A stretch of 64,000 nt of DNA from Celeribacter sp. PS-C1 (GTDB lineage: Bacteria > Pseudomonadota > Alphaproteobacteria > Rhodobacterales > Rhodobacteraceae), in NCBI RefSeq assembly GCF_019429625.1, contig NZ_JAHXRW010000003.1:350482-414481 (forward strand), read 5' to 3'. Numbering within the stretch: the stretch's first letter is position 1; every line of letters begins with the position of its first letter. Below, in pieces: positions 9,308 to 17,821 of this stretch. Under the pieces are notes generated by a model. It saw nothing but the letters and a program-made list of their open reading frames with translations, did no database searches and was not told the origin of the DNA. The position numbers and the translations under genes are program-made.

Positions 9308-9325
9308 TATGCGCTTAAACGCATA
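9308..9325. promoter_or_regulatory. probable ArsR operator
   Basis: The 18-bp sequence TATGCGCTTAAACGCATA is an inverted repeat (arms TATGCG/CGCATA around a TTAA centre) about 40 bases upstream of the arsR start codon, where a self-repressing ArsR would bind. A 13-base direct repeat (CCTCCTTATGCGC) occurs at 9278-9290, over the ribosome site, and again at 9302-9314. Confidence 0.55.
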
Positions 9326-9472
9326 CACCTGTAGACGCGCCGTCGCAATGTGACACGATGTCCTGACGCTGTTGAAAAACCCTCCGTCCGAGATAGTTTC
9401 TATTCCGCCCTAAATTCGCCTACATTAAGGGGTATTTAGTGAATAAGTTAAGTTTTCGTCGTGGAGCGAAAT

Positions 9473-10552
9473 ATGCCTTTTGATACGACCTACTGGGCTA
9501 AGATTGATAGCCCGACCGCCAAGAACGCCGAACTCAATCTCAAAGGCGACGATGCCTTGGAAATCACCTTTGTTGCCGAAACGGCCGATGGTGGTGAGGG
9601 GGATTTGATCCTTGATCAGGAGACCGGGGGTGGCGCGGACAGCGACACGATGCTCCAGATTGGCGAGGACACCTACGCGTTCAGCGTCGAATTCACCGGC
9701 ACGCTGCCGACTTTGGCAAAGGACGGCGCGGGCAAATTCCCCAGCGAATATATGGACTCAACGGTGATCGTGATCACCGTCTACGACTATCCCACGCCGG
9801 GAGAAACGACCCAACTCGTCTTTATGCCCGACGAAGATGCCACCGCGGCGGACATGAACGCCTTTCAGACGGGCGCCATCAAGTTGCAGGCCGTCGACAC
9901 CACTGTGCCATCCACACCGGTTTGCTTGCTCAAAGGGACGCTCATCCGCACCCCGACCGGAGACCGCCGCATCGAAGATCTCCGTGAGGGAGATTTGGTC
10001 CTGAACGCCTCCGGTGCGCCCATGCCGATCCGCTATATCACGCATCAAAGCTTTGCCGATCTGGGCATAGTCAGCCACGACAATGTCCGCCCTCGCATGA
10101 TCCCGAAAGATTTTTTTGGCGAAGGACGACCTTATCAGGACCTCTATCTATCGAACAATCACCGGATTTGTCTCTCGGACGCGCTTGTCGCGCTGCTCTT
10201 TGGCACCGAAGGCGCTTTTGCGCAGGCCAAATTCTTCTCGGAAACGTCGATCACCGCCCCGCTCGGTCTTATCGAATGGTTCAATATCCTGCTGGATGAT
10301 CACGCGATTATTGTCGCCAACGGTCAGCCTGTCGAAAGTCTGTTCCTCTGTGAAACGACGCTCAAAATGCTGTCGACGAAAGATCGTCGCGCGATCCGGC
10401 TGCGATTTGGCGCCGAAATCGCAGCACAGATTGATGAAAACGCGACCCACCTGCCCTCGCTCAACAGCCATGAGGCGGCGGTCTATTGTCATGCGCGTGG
10501 GCTGAAACCTGTCCGCGCGTCAGGCAAAGCATATCTCGCTCGGGCGGCCTGA
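9473..10552 (+). CDS. Hint-domain protein (Hint_2 type)
   Basis: The 359-aa protein has an acidic N-terminal part (about 1-145, no signal peptide) and a Hint (hedgehog/intein) domain beginning at Cys near residue 150 (VCLLKGTLIRTPTGDRRIEDLREGDLV), with a later YLSNNHRI segment. Rhodobacterales carry many such proteins. They are thought to self-process or attach to partners after export, but specific roles are unknown. ATG 9473 with GGAG six bases upstream is preferred to the GTG four codons earlier. It stands alone, between the ars-like operon and the orphan TRAP binding protein. Confidence 0.8.
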   Translation: MPFDTTYWAKIDSPTAKNAELNLKGDDALEITFVAETADGGEGDLILDQETGGGADSDTMLQIGEDTYAFSVEFTGTLPTLAKDGAGKFPSEYMDSTVIVITVYDYPTPGETTQLVFMPDEDATAADMNAFQTGAIKLQAVDTTVPSTPVCLLKGTLIRTPTGDRRIEDLREGDLVLNASGAPMPIRYITHQSFADLGIVSHDNVRPRMIPKDFFGEGRPYQDLYLSNNHRICLSDALVALLFGTEGAFAQAKFFSETSITAPLGLIEWFNILLDDHAIIVANGQPVESLFLCETTLKMLSTKDRRAIRLRFGAEIAAQIDENATHLPSLNSHEAAVYCHARGLKPVRASGKAYLARAA

Positions 10553-10580
10553 CACGTACAAGACACATCTCCCGAACACG

Positions 10581-10616
10581 AAGAAACGCGCGAAGGCTCC
10601 CCTTCGCGCGTTTCTT
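10581..10616. terminator. bidirectional terminator between convergent genes
   Basis: A 16-bp perfect stem (AAGAAACGCGCGAAGG with its complement) and a CTCC loop are flanked by T-rich sequence on both strands. It lies between the Hint gene (rightward) and the orphan dctP paralogue (leftward) and can serve both. Confidence 0.88.
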
Positions 10617-10651
10617 TATCTCTTAGACCCTGTGTCCGATCACTCGGAGCT

Positions 10652-11746
10652 TCATTCGGCGATCATACCCAGAACACGGTTGCGCTGTTCGGTGTAGAAG
10701 CTGTCGGACTGGCCCATCCATGCGGAGGTGGCGCGCATCGAGTCTTCGACGGACTTGCGGATTTCGACGAAGAGATCGTCGTCCATATACTGATCCAGAA
10801 CCTCTTTCGACGCGCGACCGAAGGCTTCCCAAACATCGTCGGGGAATTGTTTGATCTGCGTGCCACCTGCGATCAAACGCTGAAGCGCCGGACCGTTGTT
10901 CGCCATGAAGAGCGAATAGTCGAACTGGTTACATTCCGCAGCGGCGTTGTCGATGATCCGCTGTTGCGCGGGTGTCAGCGACTGGAACACGTCGAGGTTG
11001 GTGTTGACAGTGAGCGCGGAGCCCGGCTCGTGGAACCCGGCCGGGTAGTAATAGTCACAGACCTCTTGCAGGCCGAGACGCTCGTCCGACCACGGGCCGA
11101 CCCATTCGGTGCCGTCCAAAGCGCCAGAGGACAGCGCCTGATAGATGTCGCCCGCCGGCATCACCTGAACGGAAGCGCCGAGTTTGCCGACCACTTCGCC
11201 GCCGAGACCCGGCATACGTAGTTTCAGACCCTGGAAGTCAGAGACAGCGGTGATTTCCTTGCGATACCAGCCACCGCCTTGCGCGCCGGTCTGGCCGCCA
11301 ATGTTGGTATGAAGGCCAAAGATTTCACCGAGGTTGCGGTGAAGCTGCTGACCGCCCATGCCGTAATACCAGACCATCAGCTCCGGTGCGGTCATGCCGA
11401 AAGGCGAGGTGGTGAAGAACGCCAGAGCCGGGTGTTGGCCGGTGAAATAGTAATCGGCGGAGTGGTAGATGTCGGCCTGACCAGAGGTCACGGCGTCGAA
11501 CACCTCAAGACCGCCGACCAGTTCGCCTGCGGCGCGGGCTTCGATGGTGAGCTGACCGTCGGACATGGTGTTGACGCTGTCGACAAAACGCTCGACCGCG
11601 TCCCACACACCCGCAAGACCGCGCGGCCAAGAACAGACCATGGTCAACGTGCGCTGGCCCTGCGCATACATCGGCGCAGCCAGCGTCGATGCGGCGGCGG
11701 CGGAGCCGCCCAGAGCGGAAGTTTTCAGAAAAGAGCGGCGATCCAT
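10652..11746 (-). CDS. orphan TRAP substrate-binding protein, paralogue of dctP
   Basis: This is a 364-aa Tat-exported periplasmic receptor (MDRRSFLKTSALGG signal) that aligns along its full length with the DctP protein 5.5 kb away, roughly two thirds to three quarters identical by eye. It keeps the same ALDGTEWVGPW and YYPAGFHEPGSAL segments. No small or large permease gene accompanies it. TGGAGG precedes the ATG. It may share the nearby DctQM permeases with a different or overlapping substrate, or report ligand to the Cache sensor kinase. Both are inferences. Confidence 0.88.
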   Translation of the reverse strand: MDRRSFLKTSALGGSAAAASTLAAPMYAQGQRTLTMVCSWPRGLAGVWDAVERFVDSVNTMSDGQLTIEARAAGELVGGLEVFDAVTSGQADIYHSADYYFTGQHPALAFFTTSPFGMTAPELMVWYYGMGGQQLHRNLGEIFGLHTNIGGQTGAQGGGWYRKEITAVSDFQGLKLRMPGLGGEVVGKLGASVQVMPAGDIYQALSSGALDGTEWVGPWSDERLGLQEVCDYYYPAGFHEPGSALTVNTNLDVFQSLTPAQQRIIDNAAAECNQFDYSLFMANNGPALQRLIAGGTQIKQFPDDVWEAFGRASKEVLDQYMDDDLFVEIRKSVEDSMRATSAWMGQSDSFYTEQRNRVLGMIAE

Positions 11747-12183
11747 GGTCTATCCTCCAAAGGGCGCGCGAGGGGAGGCCCCGCGCCAAATCGCGCGCAC
11801 CATAGAGACCGCCCGCGGAAGATTGAAGGGGGTGAGACGCGACATTTCGGCCCGAGATTGCGCGCGGATGCGCAAAGGGGGATGCATTGTTGCTCAGAAA
11901 GCCGATTTTGTGACGTTTTATATTGCAAAGAACATCCCGTCGAGATTGCAAAGCCGCAGCGGACAGCAAGTCCCGCGCAGCCACAAAACGGCCCTCAGCG
12001 TGTCACGACGCTTGCCAGATCGAAAATTCATCGCATAATCGGAGAAAAGAAGCGCAACGACAGCGCATCGGAACAGGCGGCATGAACGGGATCATCTGTC
12101 CCGCACAATGAACAGGTTTGGGCGCAAAAAGATGGACCAGCGCCACCATCCCCCGGCCCCGCCCCATAAAGAAAGCACGTATC
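11747..12183. promoter_or_regulatory. divergent intergenic region between orphan dctP and MFS gene
   Basis: The 437-base gap contains an AT-rich block near 11905-11940. Read leftward it offers a TATAAA-like -10 box for the binding-protein gene. I find no coding region or RNA gene that I can support here. Confidence 0.35.
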
Positions 12184-13446
12184 ATGACCTCTGTCCTGTC
12201 TGGCATCTGGGCCCTGCTTCTCGGCATCGTTCTTGTCATGCTCGGCAACGGCATGCATTTCACCCTTATTGGCCTGCGCGGCGCAGTCGAGGGGTTTTCG
12301 GCGACCGAACTGGCCGTAGTCACCTCCGGTTACTTCATCGGCTTTCTCTCAGGCGCGCGCACCACGCCCAAAATGATCCGTCGCGTCGGGCATGTGCGGG
12401 TCTTTGCGGCGCTCGGCAGTTTCATGTCGGCAGCGTTGATCGCCCTGCCCCTCTTGACCGAGCCGTGGGCCTGGACACTTCTGCGCATCCTCATCGGCTT
12501 TTGCATGTCGGGCATTTATGTGACCGCCGAAAGCTGGCTCAATGACGCGGCGACGAACGAAACCCGCGGCAAAGTTCTGTCCGCCTACATGCTGGCGCAA
12601 ACCATCGGCATCATCGGCGCGCAGGGGCTTCTGACCTTGGGCGATGCGGCCACCTCGGCTCTGTTCATCGGGGCGTCGATCCTTGTCTCGATCTCCTTCG
12701 CGCCCATCCTTTTGTCCGTCACCCCCGTGCCCGCCGTCGAAGTGGCACCGCCGATGCCGCTTAGAACTTTGTTCAAACACTCGCCTCTCGGCACGGTCGG
12801 GATTTTCCTCTTGGGCGGCGTCTACGCTACGCAATCCGGCATGGGCGCGGTCTTCGGCACACAAATCGGGCTCAGCGCCTCTCAGATTGCGATGTTCGTT
12901 GCCATGCTTTTCGCCGGCGTTCTCGCCTTTCAGTATCCGATCGGCTGGCTGTCAGACAAAATCGACCGGCGCAAAGTCATTCTGGGCGCGGCCGTCATAG
13001 GAACCGCGGCCAGCGCCTTTGGCTGGATCATGGCCGACAATTTGTGGCTTTTGATGGCAACCGCCTTTGTCGCGGGCGGCGTCACCACACCGCTCTACGC
13101 CCTCTTCCTCGCCTACACGAATGACACGCTCACCCCCGATGAAATGCCCGCGGCCTCCGGCGGGCTAGTCTTTACCTTTGGCATCGGTGCGATCGCCGGC
13201 CCGCTGGTGACCGGCGCGGTGATGGAAGCACTTGGTCCCTATGGGTTCTGGCTTGTGACCGGGCTCACCTTTGTGGCCATCGCGCTCTATGCGGCCTACC
13301 GCATCCTCAAACGCGCAGCGGTGCCGGTTGAGGACACCGAGAGCTACCTGAACGTCCTGCCCTCAAGCTCCGCAGTGGCGGTCGAAGCCGCCGGGGTTTG
13401 GTCTGCGGAACATGGGGGGACGGAGGCGGATGAGCGAGAAAAATAG
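12184..13446 (+). CDS. MFS transporter
   Basis: This is an inner-membrane protein of 420 aa with twelve hydrophobic segments in two halves. After helix 2 comes the loop SGARTTPKMIRRVGH, in the position of the family's conserved cytoplasmic loop, and the second half has GWLSDKIDRRKVI, the matching R-K-rich loop. The overall pattern resembles the YcaD-like group of the major facilitator superfamily. Substrate unknown. The ATG at 12184 begins the first helix. An upstream TTG would add 22 charged residues and is unlikely. The ribosome site is weak. Confidence 0.85.
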   Translation: MTSVLSGIWALLLGIVLVMLGNGMHFTLIGLRGAVEGFSATELAVVTSGYFIGFLSGARTTPKMIRRVGHVRVFAALGSFMSAALIALPLLTEPWAWTLLRILIGFCMSGIYVTAESWLNDAATNETRGKVLSAYMLAQTIGIIGAQGLLTLGDAATSALFIGASILVSISFAPILLSVTPVPAVEVAPPMPLRTLFKHSPLGTVGIFLLGGVYATQSGMGAVFGTQIGLSASQIAMFVAMLFAGVLAFQYPIGWLSDKIDRRKVILGAAVIGTAASAFGWIMADNLWLLMATAFVAGGVTTPLYALFLAYTNDTLTPDEMPAASGGLVFTFGIGAIAGPLVTGAVMEALGPYGFWLVTGLTFVAIALYAAYRILKRAAVPVEDTESYLNVLPSSSAVAVEAAGVWSAEHGGTEADEREK

Positions 13447-13617
13447 CACGTGATATTGCCATCTAGTCTCCTACTGGCGCGCCTAGACCGCTCTGCCTCC
13501 AAATGCAGGCTCAGGGAAAAGACAGACGAAACAATAAAAGCGCTAGAAATGGGGTGGACTTGGGGAGGGGGCAGTCGGATGACACCCTAGGCCTCAGAGC
13601 AGAGGAACTAAAAACTA

Positions 13618-13971
13618 TCAGCCCGCAAACTCCCAAAAAGATTTATCTCCACCATATTGTTCACAAACACTTAGCAACTCGGCCTCGACCTGAGGGATCG
13701 CCCCTGCCGTCAGCGGGACCACGATATCATAGCGGTAATAGACAATTTTTTGAGGTTCGTTGTGTGTCACCGAACCATGGAAAGCCGCTCGTTTAAAAAC
13801 CTTGCGCATAGATGCGGCGGCCTTGAACACATCATCTTTGGTTGGCATCTCAACGAAAAACCCAACTTCCTTTTCTGAAAACAAAGTTACGCCATCTTGC
13901 TCAAATTTTTTTAAGATACTTTCATTCACGCCATAGAGACGTTCTTGAAGTTCAATAATCCGGTTCTTCAT
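13618..13971 (-). CDS. RraB-like protein (regulator of ribonuclease activity B family)
   Basis: The 117-aa cytosolic protein has the two-part pattern of the RraB fold: a strand EVGFFVEMPTKDDVFKAA, then a VVPLTAGAIPQVEAELLSVCEQYGG segment ending near a tryptophan (FWEF). This matches the family's closing E-L-x-x-x-x-x-x-x-G-G-x-x-x-x-W signature. RraB proteins modulate RNase E in enterobacteria, and family assignment here is by motif only. The gene is more AT-rich than its neighbours, and its flanks (13447-13617 and 13972-14402) are also AT-rich, so it may be a later acquisition. Confidence 0.55.
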   Translation of the reverse strand: MKNRIIELQERLYGVNESILKKFEQDGVTLFSEKEVGFFVEMPTKDDVFKAAASMRKVFKRAAFHGSVTHNEPQKIVYYRYDIVVPLTAGAIPQVEAELLSVCEQYGGDKSFWEFAG

Positions 13972-14326
13972 ACTGTTTCCTGTTCGAAATTATTTGCAAA
14001 ATTCCGACAACAACGGGCAACATCTACTGCAATGGCGGTCTAGATGCTCAAATCGCGCCGCCATGGGCGATCGCAATGAGTGCCTCTTTCTTCAATTCAT
14101 CTAGCAATATGTCCGGGTCCACCCCCTATCTCTGTATGGCCTGCCCCAAGGGCCCTTGCCCTGTCCCGGTGTAAATGTTGGCGGATGTCTCTTTGATTTC
14201 GAAAAACCACCTTGGAATATCAACAAAACTTAACATCAAATTTCTCTCAAGAATTTGCTTTCTCCATATCCACCCTCGCCAACGGATGGCATGCGGGTCA
14301 AGGTTGGGGCTCACGTCCCCCCCCTT
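13972..14326. other. AT-rich intergenic region without recognisable gene
   Basis: About 350 bases of lower-GC sequence separate the RraB-like gene from the PhoX terminator. A 94-codon minus-strand reading frame crosses it, but it runs through the PhoX terminator and overlaps phoX, so I do not accept it. The region may carry the RraB-like gene's promoter on the minus strand. Confidence 0.35.
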
Positions 14327-14360
14327 AAAAATAAGAGGTGCGGCTTTCACCGCACCCCTC
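14327..14360 (-). terminator. rho-independent terminator of phoX
   Basis: On the minus strand a stem GGTGCGG/CCGCACC with a six-base loop, extended by a GAG/CTC pair across a small bulge, is followed by TTATTTTT. It lies about 45 bases after the phoX stop codon. Confidence 0.8.
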
Positions 14361-14402
14361 GCCTGATAAAATCTCGGGATGAAATCCCTTGGCCTAATCG
14401 GC

Positions 14403-16286
14403 TTAGCCAATCAGAGCGCCATCTTCACGCCACACGGCAATCACCGACGAGCGCGGTTTGCCGTTGCCGTCCGGCCAGGAGCCGCCCGGGTGCTGGATGC
14501 CGACGAAAGCCACTTTCTTATCCGCGGACCAGGTGAGGCCCGTGACCTCGGCGCCGTTCGGAGCCGTCAGGAAGCGTGCGATTTCGCCTGTTTCCGTGTT
14601 GCCCACGAGCATCTGGTTGTTGCCTTGGCCGGCGAACTCGCCTTCGTTGCTGTCGTCGCCGTCGGTCTGGATCCAGAGGTAGCCATCGGAGGAGAACGCC
14701 ATACCATCCGGCGAATTGAACATGTTGCCCGCGTTAACGTTCTCGGAACCCGCATAGGCGTTGTCGTAGACGTCGGGGTTCCCCGCCATGACGTAGAGAT
14801 CCCAAGCGAAGCTGTCCGCGCCGTGATCTTCGCCTTCCGGGCGCCAGCGCACGATTTGACCGTAGTTGTTGGTCTCACGCGGGTTCGGGCCGGAGGCCGG
14901 AGTGGCATCGCCACCGGCGTTCGGTTTTACGCCACGGTTTTTGTTGTTCGTGAGCGCGCAATAAGCCTCGGCCTTGAGCGGGTTGGCGGCGATCCATTCC
15001 GGACGGTCCATGGTGGTCGCGCCCACTTTGGAACCAGCCATACGGGAGAACACGAGGATCTCTTCCATCGACATGCCGGTGGTTTCCGGCGTCAGGGTCA
15101 GCCACTCGCCGGTCATGTCGTCGTTGAACTTGGCCACGTAGAGCGTGCCGTCGGACAGGAGACCTTCGGTCGAACCGCCTTCGGTCCAGGTGCCGTTGGA
15201 GACGAATTTATACATGAATTCGCCACGCTCGTCGTCGCCCATATAGACCACAACACGACCGTCAGCGGCCTGTACCATCTCGGCGTTTTCATGTTTAAAA
15301 CGGCCCAGAGCGGTGTGTTTCACCGGAGTGGACGCCGGGTCGAGCGGGTTGATCTCGGTGACCCAGCCGTGACGGTTCGGCTCGTTCGGCTCTTGGCTCA
15401 GATCGTAACGCGGATCGAATTTCTCGTAGGCGTAGCGGCCTTCGCCACCGATGCCGTAGCGGGTGTGGCCTTCGGTCTCGGTGTATTCGCCGGTCGCACC
15501 AAAGTAGCCGTTGAAGTTCTCTTCGCAGGTCAGGTAGGTGCCCCAAAGCGTCTTGCCGGAGCCACAGTTGTTCATCGTGCCTTTGGGCGACATGCCTTCC
15601 GGATCGGCGTTGGTTTTCACCAGATCGGAACCGGCCGCCGGGCCGTCCATCGTCATCTGGGTCTCATGGGTGATGCGGCGGTTGTAGGGGCTGTCGACGA
15701 CAACCGCGTAACCTTCGCCATTGTCCGCGACTTCCATGACGGTCACGCCCTGCATGTTCTTCAGAAGCGTCACTTCGTCGGCGGTCTGCGGCATGCCTTC
15801 GGAGACGGCGGGGAGGTTGATCTTCGGGTTCACATATTCGGAGTTGATCGCGAGGATCGTTTTGTCGCCATCGACAAAGGTTTCCATCCCGTCGGTGTTC
15901 TCGCCGAAAACCTTGTCGGACATATCAACAGACACGCCGGTCTCGGCGGAATAGGCGCCTTCGGCTTCGGAGAACAGAGCATCGCCCCAACGGACGAGGA
16001 CTTTCCACTGGTAGCCTTCCGGCACGTGGATGTCGAAATCGGTGGCGATGTCGATCGGCTTGAACGCAAAGCCCATGCTTTCGGCGCGGGCCGCGGTGGT
16101 GGAGGACATCAGGCCAGCGGCGCCCATCGCCAGGGCGCCAGACCCAAAGGCCAAGGCGCCGCCCAGGAAACCGCGGCGCGAGATCGCGCGTTCGACGACC
16201 GCGTCGAAATCATTGGTGTTCGGACGCGGGTCGCGCATCTCGTCAAAATCATCCCAAGACAGGTCGGTGATATCCTGATCTTTCAT
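14403..16286 (-). CDS. phoX: PhoX-family alkaline phosphatase, Tat-exported
   Basis: This is a periplasmic or secreted calcium-iron phosphatase of the DUF839/PhoX family that releases phosphate from organic esters. It has 627 aa. The Tat signal SRRGFLGGALAFGSG is near residue 40. Family features are GTYLTCEENFNGYFG, RYGWVTEINPLDP-like spacing (HGWVTEINPLD), GRFKHENAEM, YMGDDERGEFMYKFVS and PDGMAFSSDGYLWIQTDGD. I chose the ATG with GGAG six bases upstream over two further upstream starts. A Pho box lies about 110 bases upstream, so expression should depend on PhoB under phosphate limitation. Confidence 0.93.
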   Translation of the reverse strand: MKDQDITDLSWDDFDEMRDPRPNTNDFDAVVERAISRRGFLGGALAFGSGALAMGAAGLMSSTTAARAESMGFAFKPIDIATDFDIHVPEGYQWKVLVRWGDALFSEAEGAYSAETGVSVDMSDKVFGENTDGMETFVDGDKTILAINSEYVNPKINLPAVSEGMPQTADEVTLLKNMQGVTVMEVADNGEGYAVVVDSPYNRRITHETQMTMDGPAAGSDLVKTNADPEGMSPKGTMNNCGSGKTLWGTYLTCEENFNGYFGATGEYTETEGHTRYGIGGEGRYAYEKFDPRYDLSQEPNEPNRHGWVTEINPLDPASTPVKHTALGRFKHENAEMVQAADGRVVVYMGDDERGEFMYKFVSNGTWTEGGSTEGLLSDGTLYVAKFNDDMTGEWLTLTPETTGMSMEEILVFSRMAGSKVGATTMDRPEWIAANPLKAEAYCALTNNKNRGVKPNAGGDATPASGPNPRETNNYGQIVRWRPEGEDHGADSFAWDLYVMAGNPDVYDNAYAGSENVNAGNMFNSPDGMAFSSDGYLWIQTDGDDSNEGEFAGQGNNQMLVGNTETGEIARFLTAPNGAEVTGLTWSADKKVAFVGIQHPGGSWPDGNGKPRSSVIAVWREDGALIG

Positions 16287-16393
16287 CTGTAGCTCCATCG
16301 CTTTTGTGCGTTGCTGAATTCCATGTGTCGCGGTGCCCCTTGCAGCGGCCCGATCCATCGCCGCGACAAGTGCCAAGTCTTCGCAACAGTTCC

Positions 16394-16411
16394 GTGACCG
16401 ACGTATGACAG
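16394..16411 (-). promoter_or_regulatory. Pho box (PhoB-binding site) upstream of phoX
   Basis: Read on the minus strand, CTGTCAT-ACGT-CGGTCAC fits the consensus of two 7-base repeats CTGTCAT/CTGTCAC separated by four bases, with one mismatch. A third, weaker repeat (CTGTTGC) follows in the same 11-base phase at 16383-16389. The spacing to phoX is suitable for activation. Confidence 0.8.
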
Positions 16412-16651
16412 CTCTGTGAAGCCGAGGAGATCAGAATATAAGATCGAAATAAAAGCTTTTTTTATCACGTAGATAGATGAAAACCTTATGTCACACATGA
16501 CCCAACGTGAGGCTATGAATTTTTCGAAAGCAAAACCTGACAACAGGGAAGATTTCACTTTCTTTACCCCTTTTCTCTTGCCGCCGCTCCGGTCAGAGTT
16601 CCCGCGATTGAATGCCGGGGCCGACCGCCCCGAAACGAAAAGGATTTCCCG

Positions 16652-17146
16652 ATGTCGTCACTGACCCCTTTCATGCGCCCTGCGTTGCGCGCCTTGGCCA
16701 CCGCCTCCGTTTTGGGCCTCACCGCGCTGCCCGCCGCCGCCGAGACGGAAGTCCTGACCTTTGACGATCTTGATGTCTTTGAAGAACTGTTGAGCGGCTT
16801 TGGCTCGGTCGAGGCAGACACGGATGGCGAAGACGACCCTATGTTCCGCGGTCGCATCAGCGGTACGCCCTACGCACTTTATTTCTACGGCTGCGACAAC
16901 CACAAGGACTGCAACAACGGCACCTTCGTGGCCTATTTTGACGGTGATGACTATTCAACCGACCCAGCTGTGATCAACGACTACAACAACAGCTATCGCT
17001 TCGGCAAAGCCTCCATCGACCGGGATGGCGATCTTGAGATCAACTACTCTTTCACCTTCAAAGGCGGCATCACGCGGGTGGGGTTGGACGACACCTTTGA
17101 CTGGTGGCGGGTGATCTTGGATGAGGCCGAAGAGCATTTCGAATAA
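16652..17146 (+). CDS. secreted YbjN-domain protein
   Basis: The 164-aa protein has a cleavable signal peptide (about 1-30, cleavage near LPAAAE). The mature part has YALYFYGCDNHKDCNNGTF, a cysteine-pair pattern seen in exported YbjN-domain proteins of Rhodobacterales, and a C-terminal WWRVILDEAEEHF segment. Its biochemical role is unknown. It faces a second protein with the same cysteine pattern (17213-17716) across a short terminator. The start is the first Met after AAAAGGATTTCCCG. Confidence 0.7.
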   Translation: MSSLTPFMRPALRALATASVLGLTALPAAAETEVLTFDDLDVFEELLSGFGSVEADTDGEDDPMFRGRISGTPYALYFYGCDNHKDCNNGTFVAYFDGDDYSTDPAVINDYNNSYRFGKASIDRDGDLEINYSFTFKGGITRVGLDDTFDWWRVILDEAEEHFE

Positions 17147-17170
17147 GCGAAACGCGTCTCTGAATGTCAC

Positions 17171-17204
17171 GAAAGGACGTCCTCACCGGGGCGCCCTTTC
17201 TCTT
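17171..17204. terminator. terminator-like hairpin between convergent YbjN-like genes
   Basis: GAAAGGACG pairs with CGCCCTTTC (eight of nine bases) and is followed on the plus strand by TCTCTTT. It lies 25 bases after the stop codon of the YbjN gene. Confidence 0.5.
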
Positions 17205-17212
17205 TAGGGGCG

Positions 17213-17716
17213 TTAATTTGAGGTAAGATTGGGCAAAAACAGGTCGTTGTTCACGTCGTAAAGCAGCGCACTCCACGAGGTCACAATCTGTCGGATGTCC
17301 CTCTTGGACAGCGCCGGATCAAGCGAGGCCGACATTTGCACAATCATGACGGGCTCGCTCACATGATATGCAACACGCCCCCCCGGATGCTCCGCCATAA
17401 ACCGCTCAAGTCGGTCCGGGTCCTTGGTGTAAGCGGCCGCATCGTATTTTGCGAGGAAGTCGACCCGCTGACAGTCTGTCTGCGCCGCACAATCTTCGAA
17501 ATAGGCACGGTAGTGGACGGTGTGTGTCACGGCACTGAGGGCACCGTAGAGAACAGGTTCGCCATGCGCGCGCCAGCCGCGATCAACCGTCCCCTGCCGA
17601 TCCAGAGAGGCCTCAAGCGCGATCATCTGAGATGAATACGCCGCTTTCGGCGTCATCTCTTGTGCCAAAGCAGGGGCGCCCGCCAAGAGCGCCAATAAAA
17701 ACCATCTCAAAAACAT
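17213..17716 (-). CDS. secreted hypothetical protein with YbjN-like cysteine pattern
   Basis: The 167-aa protein has a signal peptide (MFLRWFLLALLAGAPALAQ). The mature part includes YFEDCAAQTDCQRVDFLAKYD, which repeats the cysteine pair and F-x-A-x-[YF]-D spacing of the facing YbjN protein (CDNHKDCNNGTFVAYFD), so I read it as a diverged relative. The chosen ATG begins the signal peptide and has AGGGCGG upstream. A start 15 codons earlier would spoil the signal. It follows modA by about 105 bases on the same strand, but its role is unknown. Confidence 0.6.
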   Translation of the reverse strand: MFLRWFLLALLAGAPALAQEMTPKAAYSSQMIALEASLDRQGTVDRGWRAHGEPVLYGALSAVTHTVHYRAYFEDCAAQTDCQRVDFLAKYDAAAYTKDPDRLERFMAEHPGGRVAYHVSEPVMIVQMSASLDPALSKRDIRQIVTSWSALLYDVNNDLFLPNLTSN

Positions 17717-17821
17717 TTGCCGCCCTTTTCGGGGATTATTCAGGTTCTGAACATCCTTCATCGGGGCGGCACACGCAAGGCAATGTGAAGCTTATCTCAA
17801 ACGAGACGGAATCCCAGAGGA

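Noticed and set aside
14126..14410. 94-codon minus-strand frame beside phoX
   Set aside because: It runs through the phoX terminator and overlaps the end of phoX on the same strand, with no family match. I treat it as chance.
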